Below are positions 1 through 7,687 of a stretch of 9,674 bases of DNA, piece by piece. Origin of the DNA: an uncultured Aquincola sp. (GTDB lineage: Bacteria; Pseudomonadota; Gammaproteobacteria; Burkholderiales; Burkholderiaceae). Location: the NCBI GenBank assembly GCA_937883885.1, contig CAKZXL010000522.1:1-9674 (forward strand), read 5' to 3'. Below the pieces are notes generated by a model that worked only from the letters and a program-made list of their open reading frames with translations, was not told the DNA's origin and searched no databases. Each line of letters opens with the position of its first letter. Within the stretch, counting starts at the first letter, position 1. The translations under genes and the position numbers were made by a program.

Positions 1-630
1 CCGCATGAGCCGGCGCGCGACGCCGCCAAGGCCGAGGCCACGCTGAAGGACCAGCTGGCCAAGCTGGGCAACACGATCTTCGAGGCGCGCCGCGTGCGGC
101 TGGCGCTGCAGCAGCCGTGGTTCGTGCCGGCCGGCGTGGTCAATGCGCTGCGCCGCGACGCGGTGGCTGCGCTGGAAGCGGCCCGCGCGGAGGCGCTGCC
201 GCGGCTGCCGCGCGCCCAGCCGGTGGAGCCGCCGGTGCCCTACCCCGAAGACACGCTGAGCTACCTGGCCAACGTCTACAACGGCCAGGCCGCGGCCTTC
301 TACGCACGCCATGGCGTCCAGGTGGTGGGCGCGGCCTACGAGAGCCATGAAGCCCTGGGCGAGGTGAGCCTGATGATCACCAAGCACTGCGTGCGCTGGA
401 GCCTGAGCCTGTGCCCCAAGCAGGCCAAGGGCGTGACCGGCGTGCAGGGCACGGTGCGCGCCGAGCCGCTGACGCTGCAGCACGGCGACGACCGCCTGAC
501 CCTGCGCTTCGACTGCAAGCCCTGCGAGATGCATGTGGTGGGTGCGATGCGCAAGCAGGTGCTCAAGCAGCTCAAGGCCGAGCCGCTGACCTTCTACCGC
601 AGCCGCCCGCAGCCGGCGGCACGCGCCTAG
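1..630 (+). CDS. rlhA: U32 family protein, probable 23S rRNA C2501 hydroxylation factor RlhA (3' end only)
   Basis: The frame is open from the first base, so the start lies outside the window and only the last 209 residues are visible. They resemble the C-terminal part of the long U32 'peptidase-like' proteins of the E. coli RlhA (YdcP) type, which are needed for 5-hydroxycytidine at position 2501 of 23S rRNA. The visible part contains a KLGNT segment near residues 21-25, a FVPAG..NALRR segment near 41-52, and a compact cysteine region with KHC (C130), CPKQ (C138) and FDCKPCEMH (C172, C175). Four such spaced cysteines suit a metal or iron-sulfur site; that role is inferred. The valine GTG at 94 is internal and should not be taken as a start. 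The TAG stop at 628-630 shares four bases (CTAG) with the stop of the converging gene. UbiU, UbiV and TrhP are related alternatives, but the visible C-terminal region fits RlhA better. Confidence 0.72.
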   Translation, partial: PHEPARDAAKAEATLKDQLAKLGNTIFEARRVRLALQQPWFVPAGVVNALRRDAVAALEAARAEALPRLPRAQPVEPPVPYPEDTLSYLANVYNGQAAAFYARHGVQVVGAAYESHEALGEVSLMITKHCVRWSLSLCPKQAKGVTGVQGTVRAEPLTLQHGDDRLTLRFDCKPCEMHVVGAMRKQVLKQLKAEPLTFYRSRPQPAARA

Positions 631-1367
631 AAACGGATCGCGGGCACCGGCACGCCGGTGTCGGTGGCCGCGGGGGCGGGGCCGGTGGGCACTGCGGGGC
701 GGGCGGTGCTGTCGCTGGGCGCCGAAGCGCCGCGGCCTTCCGCGGCCGCCTGACTGCCGCGGCCCTCGGCCGGCGGAGTGCTGCGTCCTTCTGCCACCGG
801 CCCGGGCGGGGGAGGCTGGTAGTTGGGCGGCAGCCGGTTGTCGCGCGGGTAGCCGGCGGCGTCCAGGTATTCGCCCCAGCTGTCGGGCGCATAACCGCGC
901 AGCATCTGTGAGCCGATGCCCAGCGCCGGCGCCTCCGGCGCACCCACCACACGTTGCCACACCTCGCGGTCGGCATCGGTGGTGGCCTGGCGTTCACGGT
1001 AAGGCACGCCGCGCTGCTTCAGGAACTCGCGCCCGCGGTCGCAGGGCACGCAATCGGGCGCGGTGAACAGCGTGACCGGAAAACGCGTGGCCACGGTGCG
1101 CAGCGGCGTCGGCAGCAGCGCCAGGCTCTCGTCGATGGGGCTGCCGGCCGCGCCGTTGGCACCCACCGGCGACACCTTGCCGGTGTTGTTGCGCACCGGT
1201 CGGTCGGTGTAGGTGATGCGGCCGTCGGGCTCCACGATCTTGTAGAGCGTGGTCTGCGCGGCCGCCGGGCCGGCCTGTGCCGCCAGCAGCGCCAGCAGCG
1301 CCAGCAGGCCGAGGCCGGCCGTCAGCCGGCGGGCGGGGATGGAACGCAGGGCGGGACGACGGCGCAT
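627..1367 (-). CDS. Exported DUF4124 and glutaredoxin-like domain protein
   Basis: The 246-residue product (numbered from the ATG at 1367) starts with an arginine-rich n-region, a leucine/alanine core at about 16-30, and a probable signal-peptidase site after AAA at 35-37, so it should be exported to the periplasm. A DUF4124 segment follows (LYKIVEPDGRITYTDRP, about 41-57), a short module common at the N-termini of secreted proteobacterial proteins. Residues 97-175 look like a glutaredoxin/thioredoxin fold: a VTLFTAPDC strand leading into C106-V-P-C109, then a helix, with a possible fold end near the GIGSQMLRGY stretch. The last 65 residues are proline/alanine-rich with three AEGR repeats (192, 200, 209). 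An in-frame ATG at 1400 would add 11 residues but lengthens the n-region, and neither start has a clear ribosome site. The gene lies 48 bp after prlC on the same strand and is probably co-transcribed. A disulfide role is plausible, but the substrate is unknown. Confidence 0.85.
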   Translation of the reverse strand: MRRRPALRSIPARRLTAGLGLLALLALLAAQAGPAAAQTTLYKIVEPDGRITYTDRPVRNNTGKVSPVGANGAAGSPIDESLALLPTPLRTVATRFPVTLFTAPDCVPCDRGREFLKQRGVPYRERQATTDADREVWQRVVGAPEAPALGIGSQMLRGYAPDSWGEYLDAAGYPRDNRLPPNYQPPPPGPVAEGRSTPPAEGRGSQAAAEGRGASAPSDSTARPAVPTGPAPAATDTGVPVPAIRF

Positions 1368-1415
1368 GCGCTGCAATCTAACGCACGGCGGCAGCCCCAT
1401 GCCGCCGGCAGGGGG

Positions 1416-3446
1416 TCAGACCATGCCCTGGTGTCGCATCAGCGCGTCGATCGACGGTTCGCGGCCGCGGAAGGCCTTGAAGCTGTCCATCGCCGGCCGG
1501 CTGCCGCCCACTTCCAGCACCTCGCGGCGCAGGCGGCGGCCGGTGTCCACGTTCAGCGGGCCGGTTTCTTCGAAGGCGCTCCAGGCGTCGGCCGACAGCA
1601 CCTCGGCCCACTTGTAGCTGTAGTAGCCCGCCGCATAACCACCGGCAAAGATGTGCGAGAAGGTGTGCTGCGAGCGGTTGAAGGGCGTGGCCTCCAGCAC
1701 CGCCACCTCGCGCCGCACTTCGTTGAGCACCTGCTGGATCTGCTGCGCGGCGGCCGGCTCATGGTGCAGCCGCATGTCGAACAGCGCGAACTCGATCTGC
1801 CGCAGCGTGGCCATGCCGCTCTGGAAGTTCTTGGCCGCGATCATCTTGTCGAACAGTGCGCGCGGCAGCGGCTCGCCGGTGTCCACATGGGCGGTGAGCT
1901 GCTGCAGCACCTCCCACTCCCAGGTGAAGTTCTCCATGAACTGGCTGGGCAGCTCCACCGCGTCCCACTCCACGCCCGACAGGCCCGACACGCCGATGTC
2001 GGCCACCTGGGTGAGCATCAGGTGCAGGCCGTGGCCGAACTCGTGGAACAGGGTGATGACGTCGTCGTGCGTCAGCAGCGCGGGCTTGCCGCCCTGCGGC
2101 GACGGGAAGTTGCACACCAGGTGGGCCACCGGCGTCTGCAGGCCGCCTTCGGGGCGGGCCCAGCGCACACGCACGTCGTCCATCCAGGCGCCACCCTGCT
2201 TGCCCTGGCGGGCGTAGGGGTCGAGGTAGAACTGCGCCAGCAGCGCGCCGTCACGTTCCACCTTGAAAAAGCGCACCGTGGGGTTCCACACCGGGGCGGT
2301 GTCGGGGCTGATCTTCACCTCGAACACCGTCTCGATGATGCGGAAGAGGCCCTCCAGCACCCGGGGCTCGGTGAAGTACTGCTTCACCTCGTTGTCGCTG
2401 AAGGCGTAGCGGGCCTGCTTCAGGCGCTCGCTGGCAAAGGCGGTGTCCCAGGGCTTCAGGTCGGCCAGGCCCAGCTCGGCAGCCGCGAATTCGCGCAGCT
2501 CGGCCAGGTCGCGCTCGGCATAGGGGCGGGCGCGCCGCGCCAGGTCGGCCAGAAAGTCCTTCACCTGCGCAGGCGATTCGGCCATCTTGGGCACCAGCGA
2601 CACGTCGGCATAGCTGCCGTAGCCCAGCAGCTGCGCTTCTTCCTGGCGCAGTTGCAGCAGCTCGGTCATCACCGCGGTGTTGTCGCGCTCGGGCGGGCCC
2701 AGCTCGCTGGCGCGGGTGACGTAGGCGGTGTAGATCTTCTCGCGCAGCGAACGGTCGCTGGCGTACTGCATCACCGGGTAGTAGCTGGGAAACTGCAGCG
2801 TGATCTTGTAGCCCTCCTGCCCGTCGGCCTGCGCGGCGCTGCGGGCGGCCTCACGCACGTCTTCGGGGACGCCGGCCATCTCGGTGTCGCTGGCGTAGTA
2901 GCTGAAGGCGTCGGTGGCATCGAGCACATGCTCGCGGTACTGCTGGCTCAGCTCCGACAGCCGCTCCTGGATCTTGGCGAAGCGGGCCTTGGCCTCGCCC
3001 TGCAGCTCGGCGCCCGACAGCACGAAGTCGCGCATGGAGTTGGCCAGCGCCTTGCGCCGCGGCGCGCTCAGGGCCGCGGCCTCGGGCGCGTTGGCGATGG
3101 CCTTGTACTTGGCGTACAGGCGTTCGTCGGCGCCCAGGCGGGTGTAGAACTCGCTGATCTTGGGCAGGTTCTCGGTGTAGGCCGCGCGCAGGGCGGGCGT
3201 GTCCATCACATGGTTCAGGTGGCTGACGGCGCCCCAGGCGGTGCCCAGGCGCTCGGTGGCCACGTCCAGCACGGCGGACATCGCTTCATAGGTGGCGGGC
3301 ACCTCGTCGCTGACGGCGCGTTCCAGCGCGGCCGAGGCGTCGGCCAGCAGCCGGTCGACCGCCGGGCCCACATGCTGGGGCTGGATGGCACTGAACGCGG
3401 GCAGGCCGCCGGTCTGAAGCAGGGGGTTGTCGGCAAGTTCGGTCAT
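1416..3446 (-). CDS. prlC: Oligopeptidase A, M3 family zinc metallopeptidase
   Basis: This cytoplasmic zinc peptidase degrades short peptides, including products of the ATP-dependent proteases and cleaved signal peptides. The 676-residue length matches E. coli oligopeptidase A (about 680). The M3 zinc motif is at H468-E-F-G-H472, inside TLFHEFGHGLH; the two histidines bind zinc and E469 is the general base. The third ligand is probably E498 in WDAVELPSQFMENF, the expected distance downstream. The C-terminal HxFxGGYxAGYYSY signature, which supplies substrate-binding histidine and tyrosines, is at about 598-611. The N-terminal 400 residues are the helical part that narrows access to the active site in this family. 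The N-terminus (MTELADNPLL) is typical and has a good ribosome site. No signal peptide is seen. The gene is 27 bp after folD on the same strand. Dcp is a related alternative but less likely, given the length and N-terminus. Confidence 0.96.
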   Translation of the reverse strand: MTELADNPLLQTGGLPAFSAIQPQHVGPAVDRLLADASAALERAVSDEVPATYEAMSAVLDVATERLGTAWGAVSHLNHVMDTPALRAAYTENLPKISEFYTRLGADERLYAKYKAIANAPEAAALSAPRRKALANSMRDFVLSGAELQGEAKARFAKIQERLSELSQQYREHVLDATDAFSYYASDTEMAGVPEDVREAARSAAQADGQEGYKITLQFPSYYPVMQYASDRSLREKIYTAYVTRASELGPPERDNTAVMTELLQLRQEEAQLLGYGSYADVSLVPKMAESPAQVKDFLADLARRARPYAERDLAELREFAAAELGLADLKPWDTAFASERLKQARYAFSDNEVKQYFTEPRVLEGLFRIIETVFEVKISPDTAPVWNPTVRFFKVERDGALLAQFYLDPYARQGKQGGAWMDDVRVRWARPEGGLQTPVAHLVCNFPSPQGGKPALLTHDDVITLFHEFGHGLHLMLTQVADIGVSGLSGVEWDAVELPSQFMENFTWEWEVLQQLTAHVDTGEPLPRALFDKMIAAKNFQSGMATLRQIEFALFDMRLHHEPAAAQQIQQVLNEVRREVAVLEATPFNRSQHTFSHIFAGGYAAGYYSYKWAEVLSADAWSAFEETGPLNVDTGRRLRREVLEVGGSRPAMDSFKAFRGREPSIDALMRHQGMV

Positions 3447-3452
3447 GCGGTG

Positions 3453-3458
3453 TTCCTC
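3453..3458 (-). promoter_or_regulatory. Ribosome binding site of prlC
   Basis: GAGGAA on the minus strand lies 6 nt before the ATG at 3446, inside the 27-bp folD-prlC gap. It supports this start and fits translation from a message shared with folD. Confidence 0.75.
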
Positions 3459-3473
3459 GTGCGATGGCCCGTT

Positions 3474-4331
3474 TTACCGCGCCGCGGCGGCCCGTGCGGC
3501 TTCCAGGGTGTTGACCAGCAGCATGGCGATGGTCATGGGCCCCACGCCGCCCGGCACCGGGCTGATGTAGCCTGCCACTTCCTTGACGGCCGCGAAGTCC
3601 ACGTCGCCGCAGAGCTTGCCTTCTTCATTGCGGTTGATGCCCACGTCGATGACGATGGCGCCGGGCTTGACCATGTCGGCCGTCAGCGTGTTGCGGCGGC
3701 CTGTGGCGGCCACCACGATGTCGGCCAGCCGGGTGTGGGCCGCCAGGTCGGGCGTGCCGCTGTGGCAGATGGTGACGGTGGCATGGGCCTGCAGCAGCAG
3801 CAGCGCCATCGGCTTGCCCACGGTGTTGCTGCGGCCGATGACCACCGCATGCTGGCCCTTGATGGGCACGCCGGTGCTCTCGATCAGCTTCATGCAGCCG
3901 TAGGGCGTGGCCGGGCGCAGGCCGGGCAGGCCGCTCATCAGCTCGCCGGCGCTGCGCACCGAAAAGCCGTCGACATCTTTCTCGGGCGCGATGGCTTCGA
4001 TGACCTTGTGCGGATCGATGTGCTTGGGCACCGGCATCTGCACCAGGATGCCGTGGATGCTTTCGTCGGCATTGAGCGCCGCGATGCGGGCCAGCAGTTC
4101 GGCTTCGGTCAGCGTGGCGGGGTATTGCTCCAGCACCGAATGCAGGCCGTTGTCCTTGCAGGCCTTGACCTTGTTGCGCACATAGACGGCGCTGGCCGGG
4201 TCGTCGCCCACCAGGATGACGGCCAGGCCGGGCTTGCGGCCGTGCTGCTGCGCCAGCGCGGCAGCTTCCACCGCCACCTGGGCGCGAACTTGGTTGGAGA
4301 GGGCGGTGCCGTCGATGATCTGGGCGGTCAT
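3474..4331 (-). CDS. folD: Bifunctional methylenetetrahydrofolate dehydrogenase / methenyltetrahydrofolate cyclohydrolase
   Basis: FolD interconverts 5,10-methylene-, 5,10-methenyl- and 10-formyl-tetrahydrofolate in the cytoplasm, using NADP, and feeds purine and formyl-methionine synthesis. The 285-residue length is normal. Residues align with the numbering of E. coli FolD: Y50 and catalytic K54 in [15 protein letters not shown]98 in GILVQMP, and D121 in EKDVDGF. The nucleotide-binding loop GRSNTVGKP is at 166-174, and the family signature PGGVGPMT at 260-267. The MTAQIIDG N-terminus is typical and fixes the start, although no clear Shine-Dalgarno sequence precedes it. The gene lies 80 bp after the response regulator, with a strong stem-loop in the gap, and 27 bp before prlC. 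Its folate role has no evident link to the upstream sensor pair, so co-transcription with them is uncertain. Confidence 0.97.
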   Translation of the reverse strand: MTAQIIDGTALSNQVRAQVAVEAAALAQQHGRKPGLAVILVGDDPASAVYVRNKVKACKDNGLHSVLEQYPATLTEAELLARIAALNADESIHGILVQMPVPKHIDPHKVIEAIAPEKDVDGFSVRSAGELMSGLPGLRPATPYGCMKLIESTGVPIKGQHAVVIGRSNTVGKPMALLLLQAHATVTICHSGTPDLAAHTRLADIVVAATGRRNTLTADMVKPGAIVIDVGINRNEEGKLCGDVDFAAVKEVAGYISPVPGGVGPMTIAMLLVNTLEAARAAAAR

Positions 4332-4349
4332 GTGCGTGGTCCGGAAAGG

Positions 4350-4377
4350 CCACAGGCCGCTGTACGGCGGCCTGTGG
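4350..4377 (-). terminator. Strong stem-loop between the response regulator gene and folD
   Basis: A perfect 11-bp GC-rich inverted repeat (CCACAGGCCGC and GCGGCCTGTGG) encloses a 6-nt loop (4361-4366). It starts 18 nt before the folD ATG. Read on the minus strand it is followed by CCTTTCC rather than a U-tract; a run of six T's lies before it, at 4384-4389. It is therefore not a classic intrinsic terminator in either direction. It could be a weak or Rho-assisted terminator for the regulator gene, an RNA processing or stability element, or a structure limiting folD translation. The structure is seen directly; the terminator label is inference. Confidence 0.5.
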
Positions 4378-4411
4378 GTGGGGAAAAAAGCGGGCTGGTT
4401 CAGCGAACGGG

Positions 4412-5035
4412 TCAGGCCTTGCTCGTAGCGCCCAAGGCGATCTTCAGCAGGTCGGCCACGGTGTTGGCGTTGAGCTTTTCCATGATGTTGGCGCGGTGCG
4501 CCTCCACCGTCTTGATGCTGATGCCCAGGTCGTCGGCGATCTGCTTGTTCAGCCGGCCGGCGACGATGCGCTCGAGCACCTGCGCCTCACGCGTGGTCAG
4601 GCGGGCCAGCAGCGCGTCGCGGCTGGCTTCTTCCTGGTGCTGCGAGAAGGTGGCGCGGGCCGATTCGAGCATGCGCTCGACCAGGCTCAGCAGCTCTTCT
4701 TCCTTGAAGGGCTTTTCGATGAAGTCCATCGCGCCCTTTTTCATCGTGTTCACGGCCATCGGCACGTCGCCGTGGCCGGTGATGAAAACGATGGGCAGCG
4801 GCGAACGGCGCTCGATCAGGCGGTCCTGCAGTTCCAGGCCGCTCATGCCGTCCATGCGGATGTCGGCGATCAGGCAGGCCACTTCGCGGGGGTCGAAGCG
4901 CGAGAGGAAGGATTCGGCGGAATCGAAGCAGCGGACGCGGTAGTCCTTGCCTTCCAGCAGCCACTGCAGCGAATCGCGCACGGCCTCGTCGTCATCGACG
5001 ACATACACGGTACCCTTCTTGGGAATCAAACTCAT
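4412..5035 (-). CDS. FixJ/NarL-type response regulator (DctR-like)
   Basis: This 207-residue two-component regulator has a receiver domain (about 8-125) and a LuxR-type helix-turn-helix (about 146-190). The receiver has the acidic pocket D14-D15, the phospho-accepting D58 in [10 protein letters not shown]86 in FITGHGD, and K108 in FIEKPF, so it should be phosphorylated. The DNA-binding part reads [43 protein letters not shown] in outline, with the usual recognition helix around 172-183. The [13 protein letters not shown] and [10 protein letters not shown] segments are typical of the FixJ/DctR/TtrR group. Its ATG overlaps the kinase stop in an ATGA arrangement (5032-5035), which suggests translational coupling and cognate pairing. 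Promoter targets cannot be told from the sequence; nearby candidates are its own operon and the divergent aceE promoter. The family is sure, but the exact pathway is not, so no symbol is given. Confidence 0.93.
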   Translation of the reverse strand: MSLIPKKGTVYVVDDDEAVRDSLQWLLEGKDYRVRCFDSAESFLSRFDPREVACLIADIRMDGMSGLELQDRLIERRSPLPIVFITGHGDVPMAVNTMKKGAMDFIEKPFKEEELLSLVERMLESARATFSQHQEEASRDALLARLTTREAQVLERIVAGRLNKQIADDLGISIKTVEAHRANIMEKLNANTVADLLKIALGATSKA

Positions 5036-7593
5036 GAGGCAACAGTGTTGTTGGAGGGGGCTGAGGAAGGCGACGCAGGGGGAAATTCACTGCGCAGCAG
5101 GGCGGTATCGACGGGCAGGGTGAAGACGAATCTGCAGCCCACGACCTGCTCTCCATTGTAGAGGTTCTGCGCCCTGATCCGCCCCCGGTGGCTCTCGACG
5201 ATGGAGCGGCACAGACCCAGGCCGATGCCCAGGCCGTCGGCCTTGGTGGAGAAGAAGGCTTCGTACATGCGCGACAGCACATCCTCCTTCATGCCGGGGC
5301 CCATGTCGGTCACGCTGAACTCGATCACGCCGCCTTCTTCGGGCGTGTGGCGGGGCACCACGCGCAGCTCGATGTGGCGGCGCTGCGGCGGCAGCTGCGC
5401 GTTGTCGATGGCCTCGGCCGCGTTCTTCACCAGGTTCAGCACCACCTGCTCGATCAGGATGGGGTCGCACATCAGCGGCGGCAGGCGCTGGGCCACGTAG
5501 GTGTGCAGCTCCACGTTGCGGCGGCGCAGCTCGATGTTGGCCAGCTCCACCGCCTCGTCGACGATGCTGCGCGCCTCGGCCCGCTGGCGCTGCGGCTCGC
5601 TGCGTTTCACGAAGGAGCGGATGCGGTGGATGATCTGCCCGGCCCGCTGCGCCTGGCGCGAGGTCTTTTCCAGCGCCGCGATCAGGTCGTCCTTCTGGAT
5701 GGCGTCGTTCTTGACCCGGCTGACCATGCCGTTGCAGTAGTTGGCGATCGCGGTCAGCGGCTGGTTCAGCTCATGCGCCACCGACGAGGCCATCTCGCCC
5801 ATGGTCACCAGGCGGCTGGTCACCTGGGCCTTCTCGGCCTGGCGCGCGGCCTGTTCCTCGGCGCGGCGGCGGGCGGTGATGTCGGTGGCGATCAGCATCT
5901 GCGCCAGCCGGCCGTCGGTCCACTGCAGGTAGCGGCTGCGCACGTCGAACCACTTGCCCAGCGATTCCACATACACCTCGCGCGGGTCGGAACCGGCCTC
6001 GGTCAGCTCTTCGGTGGGCAGGCCCGAGAGGCTGTCCACCATGTCGTCCTGGTCGGCCAGGAAGCGCAGCGCCGCATTGGGGCCGGCCAGCAGGTCGTGG
6101 CCGCGTGCCTCGGAGCCGAACCACAGCCGGTACGAGCGGTTGGCGAACAGCAGCTCGCTTTGCTGCACCGACAGCACCGACACCGCCGCGTCCAGCCCCT
6201 CCAGCACGGTGGTGAAGCGCTCGTGCGAGGCCGACAGCTGGTCGCGGATGCGCTTGGCCTCGGTGATGTTGGTCATCGAGGTCATCCAGCCCGTCTGCTG
6301 GCCCTTGGAGTCGATCAGCGGCGAGACGTACATGCGCGCGTCGAACTGCGTGCCGTCCTTGCGCATCACCTTCACCTCGATGCCGCCGGCGGGGCTGCGG
6401 CCCTGCAGCTCCTGCTGCAGCAGCCGCATGTTCTCGTCGATCAGCGTGGGCGGCCAGTGCGGGAAGGGCGGGCGCGCGCCGATCAGGTCGGCCTCGGAAA
6501 AGCCCGTCATCGCGCAGAAGGCCGGGTTCACATAGGTGATGCGGCCTTCCATGTCCAGCGCGCGCATGCCGGTGAGCATGGAGTTTTCCATCGCGCGGCG
6601 GAAGTTGGTTTCCTGCACCAGTGCGCCCTGGATCTGCCCGCGGCGGCGCATGTGCCGCCAGGTGGCCATCAGCATCCACACCGTCAGGCCCGACAAGGCC
6701 ACCACCATCCAGAACAGCGTGTTGCTGATGAGGCCGATGGACGTGCGCCAGCCCTGGCCGCGCACCACCAGGCCATTGGCCGTGGGCGCCAGCGGCGCGT
6801 CGTGCACGATGGGTGCGCGGCGGGTGAAGCGCTGGCTGCCGGAGGCGTCGCTGCTGGCCACCTCGCGGGCCTGGTCGTCGAGCACGGCGATGGTGTGGCG
6901 CTGGGTGACCACCGCGGGCACCGCCAGCCGCAGCAGCGTTTCCACCGAGTACTCGGCCATCAGCACGCCGGCAAAGCGGCTGCCGTCGAACAGCGGCACC
7001 TGCAGCTGGAACACCGGCGCGGCCGCCGGGTTCACGAACGCGCGCGAGTACACCGGCTGGCGCAGGTCGCGCGCCACTTCGAAGGCGCGCTCGGGTTCGC
7101 TGGCGCGGCCCAAGGCCGGCATGGACGCATCGACCTCGCCCTTGGGCTCGACCGGATAGCCCGAGACGGAGTGGCTGGCCTTGCGCTCCCGGCTGGCGGT
7201 GATCCAGGCGATCTGCGTGATCTCGGGCCGCTCGCGCCCCAGCGTGGCGGCCTGGTCGATGAAGTCGGCAGCGTCGATCGGGCGGCGCGTCATCTGCCCG
7301 GCCAGGCGAATCATCTGCTCCTGGCTCTCGATCAGCCGCAGCCGCATCTGCTGCTGGACGATCTCGGCGTCGCGCCGCACCGATTCGATCTCGCGCTCGA
7401 TCTCTTCGTTACGCAGGTACCAGAACGCCGAAATGATGGCCGCCAGGAACAGCAGCACCGACACCAGCGGCCCGATCGTCACGAAGCGGTCCTGCCGCGC
7501 CGGCGACTGCCGGCGCCACCAGCGGTTGAGCAGTCGTTGCCCCCGTGTGAACGAAACACTGCTGGCGGCAAAAAGATCGTGACGGGGCTGCAT
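5032..7593 (-). CDS. Membrane PAS-domain sensor histidine kinase (DctS/DctB/FixL type)
   Basis: The 853-residue inner-membrane kinase should phosphorylate the regulator encoded just after it. Order: basic cytoplasmic start, membrane helix about 38-60, periplasmic region about 61-286, second helix about 288-310, PAS domains about 330-445 and 455-575, then the kinase core. The H-box VAHELNQPLTAIANYCNG puts the phosphorylated histidine at H607. The ATP-binding domain has the N-box with N720 and N724, G1 box DMGPG (763-767), the FFSTK segment (780-784) and G2 box GLGIGLGL (787-794), so it appears intact. The periplasmic stretch VPLFDGSRFAGVLMAEYS (199-216) resembles the sensor part of C4-dicarboxylate kinases such as DctS, suggesting a small organic acid ligand; this is inference. 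FixL-like oxygen sensing is an alternative, but I could not identify a heme-binding PAS motif. The tail (836-853) is low-complexity. The start has no clear ribosome site. Confidence 0.93.
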   Translation of the reverse strand: MQPRHDLFAASSVSFTRGQRLLNRWWRRQSPARQDRFVTIGPLVSVLLFLAAIISAFWYLRNEEIEREIESVRRDAEIVQQQMRLRLIESQEQMIRLAGQMTRRPIDAADFIDQAATLGRERPEITQIAWITASRERKASHSVSGYPVEPKGEVDASMPALGRASEPERAFEVARDLRQPVYSRAFVNPAAAPVFQLQVPLFDGSRFAGVLMAEYSVETLLRLAVPAVVTQRHTIAVLDDQAREVASSDASGSQRFTRRAPIVHDAPLAPTANGLVVRGQGWRTSIGLISNTLFWMVVALSGLTVWMLMATWRHMRRRGQIQGALVQETNFRRAMENSMLTGMRALDMEGRITYVNPAFCAMTGFSEADLIGARPPFPHWPPTLIDENMRLLQQELQGRSPAGGIEVKVMRKDGTQFDARMYVSPLIDSKGQQTGWMTSMTNITEAKRIRDQLSASHERFTTVLEGLDAAVSVLSVQQSELLFANRSYRLWFGSEARGHDLLAGPNAALRFLADQDDMVDSLSGLPTEELTEAGSDPREVYVESLGKWFDVRSRYLQWTDGRLAQMLIATDITARRRAEEQAARQAEKAQVTSRLVTMGEMASSVAHELNQPLTAIANYCNGMVSRVKNDAIQKDDLIAALEKTSRQAQRAGQIIHRIRSFVKRSEPQRQRAEARSIVDEAVELANIELRRRNVELHTYVAQRLPPLMCDPILIEQVVLNLVKNAAEAIDNAQLPPQRRHIELRVVPRHTPEEGGVIEFSVTDMGPGMKEDVLSRMYEAFFSTKADGLGIGLGLCRSIVESHRGRIRAQNLYNGEQVVGCRFVFTLPVDTALLRSEFPPASPSSAPSNNTVAS

Positions 7594-7599
7594 CGGGGG

Positions 7600-7605
7600 A
7601 TTATG
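7600..7605 (-). promoter_or_regulatory. Possible -10 element of the sensor kinase gene
   Basis: CATAAT on the minus strand matches the sigma-70 -10 consensus at five of six positions. It ends 6 bases before the kinase ATG, so transcription would begin at or next to the start codon and give a leaderless message. No convincing -35 hexamer is seen in the GC-rich DNA upstream, so the element could be chance or need an activator. Confidence 0.3.
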
Positions 7606-7687
7606 GAAGGGCGGCGGCCCTCGCCCGGCCGCTGCTGCCTGCGGATTTCCCTTTGCAATATCGCATCGTGAAACGTACTCGCACTAT

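Noticed and set aside
94..96. GTG as the start of a short plus-strand gene
   Set aside because: The frame is open upstream to base 1 with family-like sequence (KLGNT segment), so this is an internal valine of a truncated-by-window gene.
4378..4408. Intrinsic terminator after the response regulator formed by GTTC-GCT-GAAC and the T-run at 4384-4389
   Set aside because: The stem is only 4 bp and lies 8 bases away from the T-run, so it is too weak and badly spaced for a credible intrinsic terminator.
954..4943. A 1329-codon open frame on the plus strand across the DUF4124, prlC, folD and regulator genes
   Set aside because: In DUF4124, prlC and folD its codons are the exact complement of the real codons, because all three share one minus-strand register. 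A stop there would need a TTA, CTA or TCA sense codon, which are rare in GC-rich genes. The translated protein is His/Gly/Arg-rich without domains, while the minus strand encodes well-known families.
7614..7632. GCGGCC/GGCCGC inverted repeat near the kinase start as an operator or hairpin
   Set aside because: Short G/C-only repeats arise often by chance in such GC-rich DNA, and nothing else marks this one as functional. It is noted only within the intergenic entry.
5188..7671. An 827-codon open frame on the plus strand antisense to the sensor kinase
   Set aside because: It is again in codon-complement register with the kinase and gives low-complexity His/Ala/Gly-rich protein. The kinase on the other strand has complete catalytic motifs.
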